Source: Actinomyces sp.
Lineage (GTDB): Bacteria > Actinomycetota > Actinomycetes > Actinomycetales > Actinomycetaceae
Assembly: GCA_018375675.1 (NCBI GenBank)
Contig: JAHACW010000073.1
Span: forward strand, 1-9,239
DNA: 9,239 nt
Reading direction: 5' to 3'
This document shows, piece by piece, positions 6,754 to 9,239 of the stretch (position 1 is the stretch's first letter; each line of letters opens with the position of its first letter). The notes beneath the pieces were generated by a model. That model did not search any database. It had not been told where the DNA came from and saw only the letters and a program-made list of their open reading frames with translations. The translations under genes and the position numbers were made by a program.

Positions 6754-8472
6754 ATGATGAGTTGGCCGAACGGAACAACACAGTACGGCGACCAGTACCA
6801 GCAGCGCCCGCCCCGCAATAGCTTCTTTGACGCGGTCCGAGGCTCGGGCTGGTACCGCGCTCAGGAACGAGCAATCGGCGGCGTGTGCTCGGGCATTGCT
6901 GCTCGCCAGGGCTGGGACCTGTCACTCGTGCGTGTCCTCGTGGTGGTTGCCGCGTTCTGCATGCCCGTCGTGGCGATCGCTTACGGACTCGCGTGGCTTC
7001 TCCTGCCCGAGGCCGCCGACGGCCGCATCCACGCGGAAGAGACCCTGGAGGGCCGCTTCGACATTGCGGTGATCGGCGGCGTCTTCATGATCCTTGCGGG
7101 TCTGTCCTCGTCACTGTCCGCGGTAGGCATCATCGGGGGCTTGGGACTCGGGTGGCTTCAGCTCCTGGCACTCGCCGCGGGCATCACAGCCGTCGTCGTG
7201 GTACTCGTCAGCATCACCCGTTCATCGTCGGGCGGCCCCCAGGCCGGCGCGAACCGCGCGCCCCACCAATTCGGCAATCCCCAGTACGGCAATCCCCAGT
7301 ACGGGAACCCCCAGCAGCAGGCGTCGGCGGCGGGAGCCTCCGCCCCTTTTGGGCGCAGCGCCCCGGGCGCTGAGGACAGGGGCACCACCATGCCGCAGCA
7401 GCAGAACGCTCAGGCCCCCGAGGGATTCCCCGCCTACGGCGTCCCCGCAGGAAGCGCAGGTAGCGCGGGCGCCCCGCGCCCCACAGGCGCCGCCACCTCC
7501 GCCGCTCAGGGCACGAACGCCGGGCCTCGCCCGGCCGCCGCTCGCCCCACCCAACCCCACCCCGGCTGGACGCCTCCGCCTAGCGCGCCCAGGCCTCGTC
7601 AGTGGACCCCGCGTCCCATGCCGACGCATCGCCCGCGCACTGTCTCCAGTCGTGTCAACCTCGCGATCACTGGCCTGCTGGTCCTGGTGGTGGCCGCCGT
7701 TTTCGCTGGCATTTACATGGTCGATAAAGGCCCCGCCATCCCCTTCATCACCGGGGAGAACGAGGGGCAAACGATCGCCCGCATCATCACCGTTGGTGGC
7801 GGCGTGTGCCTGCTCATCGTCGGGTTCTCCCTGGCGATTGCCGCCCTGCGCGATCGCAGCGCCGGCTGGCTCACTACCCTGTCGGTCATCGGCATAGTGA
7901 TGGCACTCCCCACAGCCCTCGTTGGCTCCCAGGCATCTCACCCAACCGATTTCCTCACCAACACTCACGTGGGTTCCATCGGTAACCAGACGACGCTCGA
8001 CTGGACGGTCGACAAGGTCAGTGGAGGCAACCCGGCCAGCTCGACCACGCTCGACCTGACCGGCGCCCCCGTCGGCACAACCAAGACCATCACGGTCAAC
8101 TGGCAGGCCTGGAACCGACTCACCATCCAGATGACCGAGGGCCAGCCCGTGCAGATCATCTGTCAATCCAGCATCGACAACCTGTCCACCAACATGGACG
8201 GCAACGGATGGGCCGAGCCCCTGGACGGCTGCTCCGGCGTGACCGTCGCCTCGCCTGCCTGGGGAAAGCCCTCGCTCGGCGGCATCACGATTCTTATCAC
8301 CGACGACGCGGACATCGACACGCTGACGATCGTGCAGTCCCCCGATGCCTCGGGCACGTGGAATTCCGCACCTGCAGCCCCCTCCACCGCACCTTCGGCT
8401 ACTCCGAGCGCCACCCCGAGCGCAACGCCCACCCCGTCCCCTACCCCCACCGGCTCCCAGTCGGGTAACTGA
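6754..8472 (+). CDS. PspC-domain multi-pass membrane protein (EsrI-like)
   Basis: A 572-aa integral membrane protein. A hydrophilic N-terminus leads to a PspC domain at about 33-86 (RAIGGVCSGIAARQGWDLSLVRV, then a hydrophobic stretch ending LLLPEA). More hydrophobic segments lie near 104-130 and 134-154. A disordered Pro/Gln/Ala/Gly linker (about 156-300) follows, then a second membrane module at about 301-322, 341-363 and 371-390. The remainder is a beta-rich region (about 405-530) resembling LiaF/DUF4097-type domains, with Cys470 and Cys493, then an (SATP)n tail. Positive charges flank the linker and the loop before the last helix, which favours an extracytoplasmic C-terminus. It is divergent from the PspC kinase, as EsrI is from esrSR in C. 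glutamicum, where EsrI inhibits the kinase. The same role here is inferred. GAGGAAG precedes ATG 6754; a second ATG at 6757 is also possible. The frame stays open back to 6406, overlapping the kinase gene, but that part is not translated by any good start. Confidence 0.88.
   Translation: MMSWPNGTTQYGDQYQQRPPRNSFFDAVRGSGWYRAQERAIGGVCSGIAARQGWDLSLVRVLVVVAAFCMPVVAIAYGLAWLLLPEAADGRIHAEETLEGRFDIAVIGGVFMILAGLSSSLSAVGIIGGLGLGWLQLLALAAGITAVVVVLVSITRSSSGGPQAGANRAPHQFGNPQYGNPQYGNPQQQASAAGASAPFGRSAPGAEDRGTTMPQQQNAQAPEGFPAYGVPAGSAGSAGAPRPTGAATSAAQGTNAGPRPAAARPTQPHPGWTPPPSAPRPRQWTPRPMPTHRPRTVSSRVNLAITGLLVLVVAAVFAGIYMVDKGPAIPFITGENEGQTIARIITVGGGVCLLIVGFSLAIAALRDRSAGWLTTLSVIGIVMALPTALVGSQASHPTDFLTNTHVGSIGNQTTLDWTVDKVSGGNPASSTTLDLTGAPVGTTKTITVNWQAWNRLTIQMTEGQPVQIICQSSIDNLSTNMDGNGWAEPLDGCSGVTVASPAWGKPSLGGITILITDDADIDTLTIVQSPDASGTWNSAPAAPSTAPSATPSATPSATPTPSPTPTGSQSGN
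7270..7314 (+). repeat. three 15-bp tandem units encoding (Y/F)GNPQ
   Basis: Three consecutive 15-base units (7270-7284, 7285-7299, 7300-7314) encode FGNPQ-YGNPQ-YGNPQ in the linker of the EsrI-like protein. The first two differ by one base (TTC/TAC), and the third by two from the second. This suggests recent tandem duplication or active length variation. Confidence 0.85.
8392..8442 (+). repeat. 12-bp period Ser-Ala-Thr-Pro repeat at the C-terminus of the EsrI-like protein
   Basis: The reading frame encodes successive SATP units (PSATPSATPSATPTPSPTPT), with CCGAGCGC and similar codons recurring every 12 bases. Pro/Thr/Ser tails of this type are common on exported or wall-spanning parts of Gram-positive proteins. 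This supports an outside location for the C-terminus. Confidence 0.75.
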
Positions 8473-8487
8473 GGAAGGAATACGACC

Positions 8488-9195
8488 ATGACTACTTCCA
8501 ACGACGATCAGACCACCCAGCTACCCGAATTCGACGAGACGACGCCGCTGCCGACGGCTCCCGCCCCTTCCGTCGGCCAGGACGTGACCACCGAGATGCC
8601 GACCTCTTCGCTGGACTTCTCCTCGGACCCGCTCGCGATCTTCCGCGAGGCCCCGACGACGCAGATACCTGCCGATCCCTTTCGGGCAGACGCTGGCGCT
8701 GAGAGCCAGGCGGGCGCATCGGGCGCTCAGGGCTCACAGGCGCAGGCTGGTGCTCCCTCTGGCTCTGTAGGCACGGGCGGACGCACTGCCTTCGATCCAG
8801 CCTCCACAGGCGAGTCGACTCCTCGGGGGCACGAGGCCGGGGCAGCCGCCGGCGCTCAGGAGCCCTTGGGGGCATCCGCTGCGGGCGCTCACGCCACGTG
8901 GAGTGCACCGACCGTCCCCGTCGATGTACGCACGATGCCCGAGGCCCCCCGCAGGGGCGTGCGCGTCGGTTCGTTCGTGTGGGCTCTCCTGGTGTGTATG
9001 GTGGGCGCTTTCCTGATCGCCGAGGCCTACATCACGAACCTCAATCTGCCGATCCTCGGGATCAGCGCGATCGCGATCCTCGGCGTCATCCTGATCCTCA
9101 CCGCGCTCTTCTCGGGTCGATCCACCAAGACACCGAAGCAGGGCGCAGGCACACCAGCCACCCCCAACCCAGCCGACGCAATCCGCAGGGACTGA
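8488..9195 (+). CDS. two-helix membrane protein with long disordered N-terminus, unknown function
   Basis: A 235-aa protein with no recognised family. Residues 1-150 are disordered and rich in Ala, Gly, Pro, Ser and Thr. The first 61 contain four copies of Thr-Thr-x-hydrophobic-Pro: TTQLP (9-13), TTPLP (18-22), TTEMP (34-38) and TTQIP (57-61). A basic patch (RRGVR, 155-159) precedes two hydrophobic helices at about 160-180 and 187-208, then a short hydrophilic tail. The basic residues suggest that the long N-terminus and the short tail are cytoplasmic. The ATG at 8488 is preceded by GGAAGGA eight bases upstream. It starts 15 bases after the EsrI-like stop codon, so the two genes are almost certainly co-transcribed. 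It may therefore be an accessory component of the envelope-stress system. Its function is not known. Confidence 0.85.
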   Translation: MTTSNDDQTTQLPEFDETTPLPTAPAPSVGQDVTTEMPTSSLDFSSDPLAIFREAPTTQIPADPFRADAGAESQAGASGAQGSQAQAGAPSGSVGTGGRTAFDPASTGESTPRGHEAGAAAGAQEPLGASAAGAHATWSAPTVPVDVRTMPEAPRRGVRVGSFVWALLVCMVGAFLIAEAYITNLNLPILGISAIAILGVILILTALFSGRSTKTPKQGAGTPATPNPADAIRRD

Positions 9196-9239
9196 CGCGG
9201 CCGTACAACACGCACACAAACGGGGTGGGCCCGGGAACC
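9196..9239. other. truncated intergenic end of window
   Basis: Only 44 bases remain after the last gene. The terminal GGGTGGGCCCGGG is GC-rich and could be the left part of a terminator, but the window stops before any complete structure. Confidence 0.3.

Noticed and set aside
7270..7314. Tandem units considered as a CRISPR or regulatory repeat array
   Set aside because: The units are contiguous without spacers, are 15 bases long and keep the reading frame, so they are a protein-coding repeat.
7222..8166. Open minus-strand frame of 314 codons opposite the EsrI-like gene
   Set aside because: Its composition is typical of a high-GC mirror frame. The plus-strand product has a PspC domain and membrane helices, so the plus strand is the coding one.

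Overview
The window is high-GC DNA with six protein-coding genes and no RNA genes, insertion sequences or CRISPR array. The protein families point to an actinobacterium, most likely Actinomycetaceae (Actinomyces/Schaalia type). They are a PcrA/UvrD1 helicase with a C-terminal Tudor-like domain, a UPF0371/DUF1846 protein, and a PspC-domain sensor kinase with a NarL-type regulator. Frequent GTG starts and Pro/Ala/Gly-rich low-complexity segments fit this. The genus call is an inference from composition and families.

Layout: four genes lie on the minus strand in the left two thirds: the helicase (82-2898), the UPF0371 protein (3036-4526), the response regulator (4660-5310) and the sensor kinase (5307-about 6599). 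A divergent control region of about 155 bases (6600-6753) follows, packed with GC-rich palindromes and a TCAGGGG direct repeat. Rightwards on the plus strand run a large PspC-domain membrane protein (6754-8472) and, 15 bases later, a small two-helix membrane protein (8488-9195). A perfect 14-bp inverted repeat just behind the UPF0371 stop codon separates it from the helicase gene.

The most coherent system is the right half. A PspC-domain histidine kinase and its regulator share a 4-base GTGA overlap and lie divergent from a second PspC-domain integral membrane protein. From established knowledge, this is the architecture of the EsrISR three-component envelope-stress system of Corynebacterium glutamicum, where EsrI inhibits EsrSR until lipid II-cycle antibiotics relieve it. 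Here the EsrI-like protein is enlarged. It has two membrane modules joined by a disordered linker, then a beta-rich LiaF/DUF4097-like region and a Ser/Thr/Pro tail. It is also followed by a possible fourth component whose N-terminus repeats a Thr-Thr-x-hydrophobic-Pro motif four times. Orthology to EsrISR is inferred from architecture and not tested by alignment.

The left half is housekeeping: DNA repair and transcription-conflict helicase, and a conserved protein of unknown reaction. The helicase carries unusual disordered insertions.
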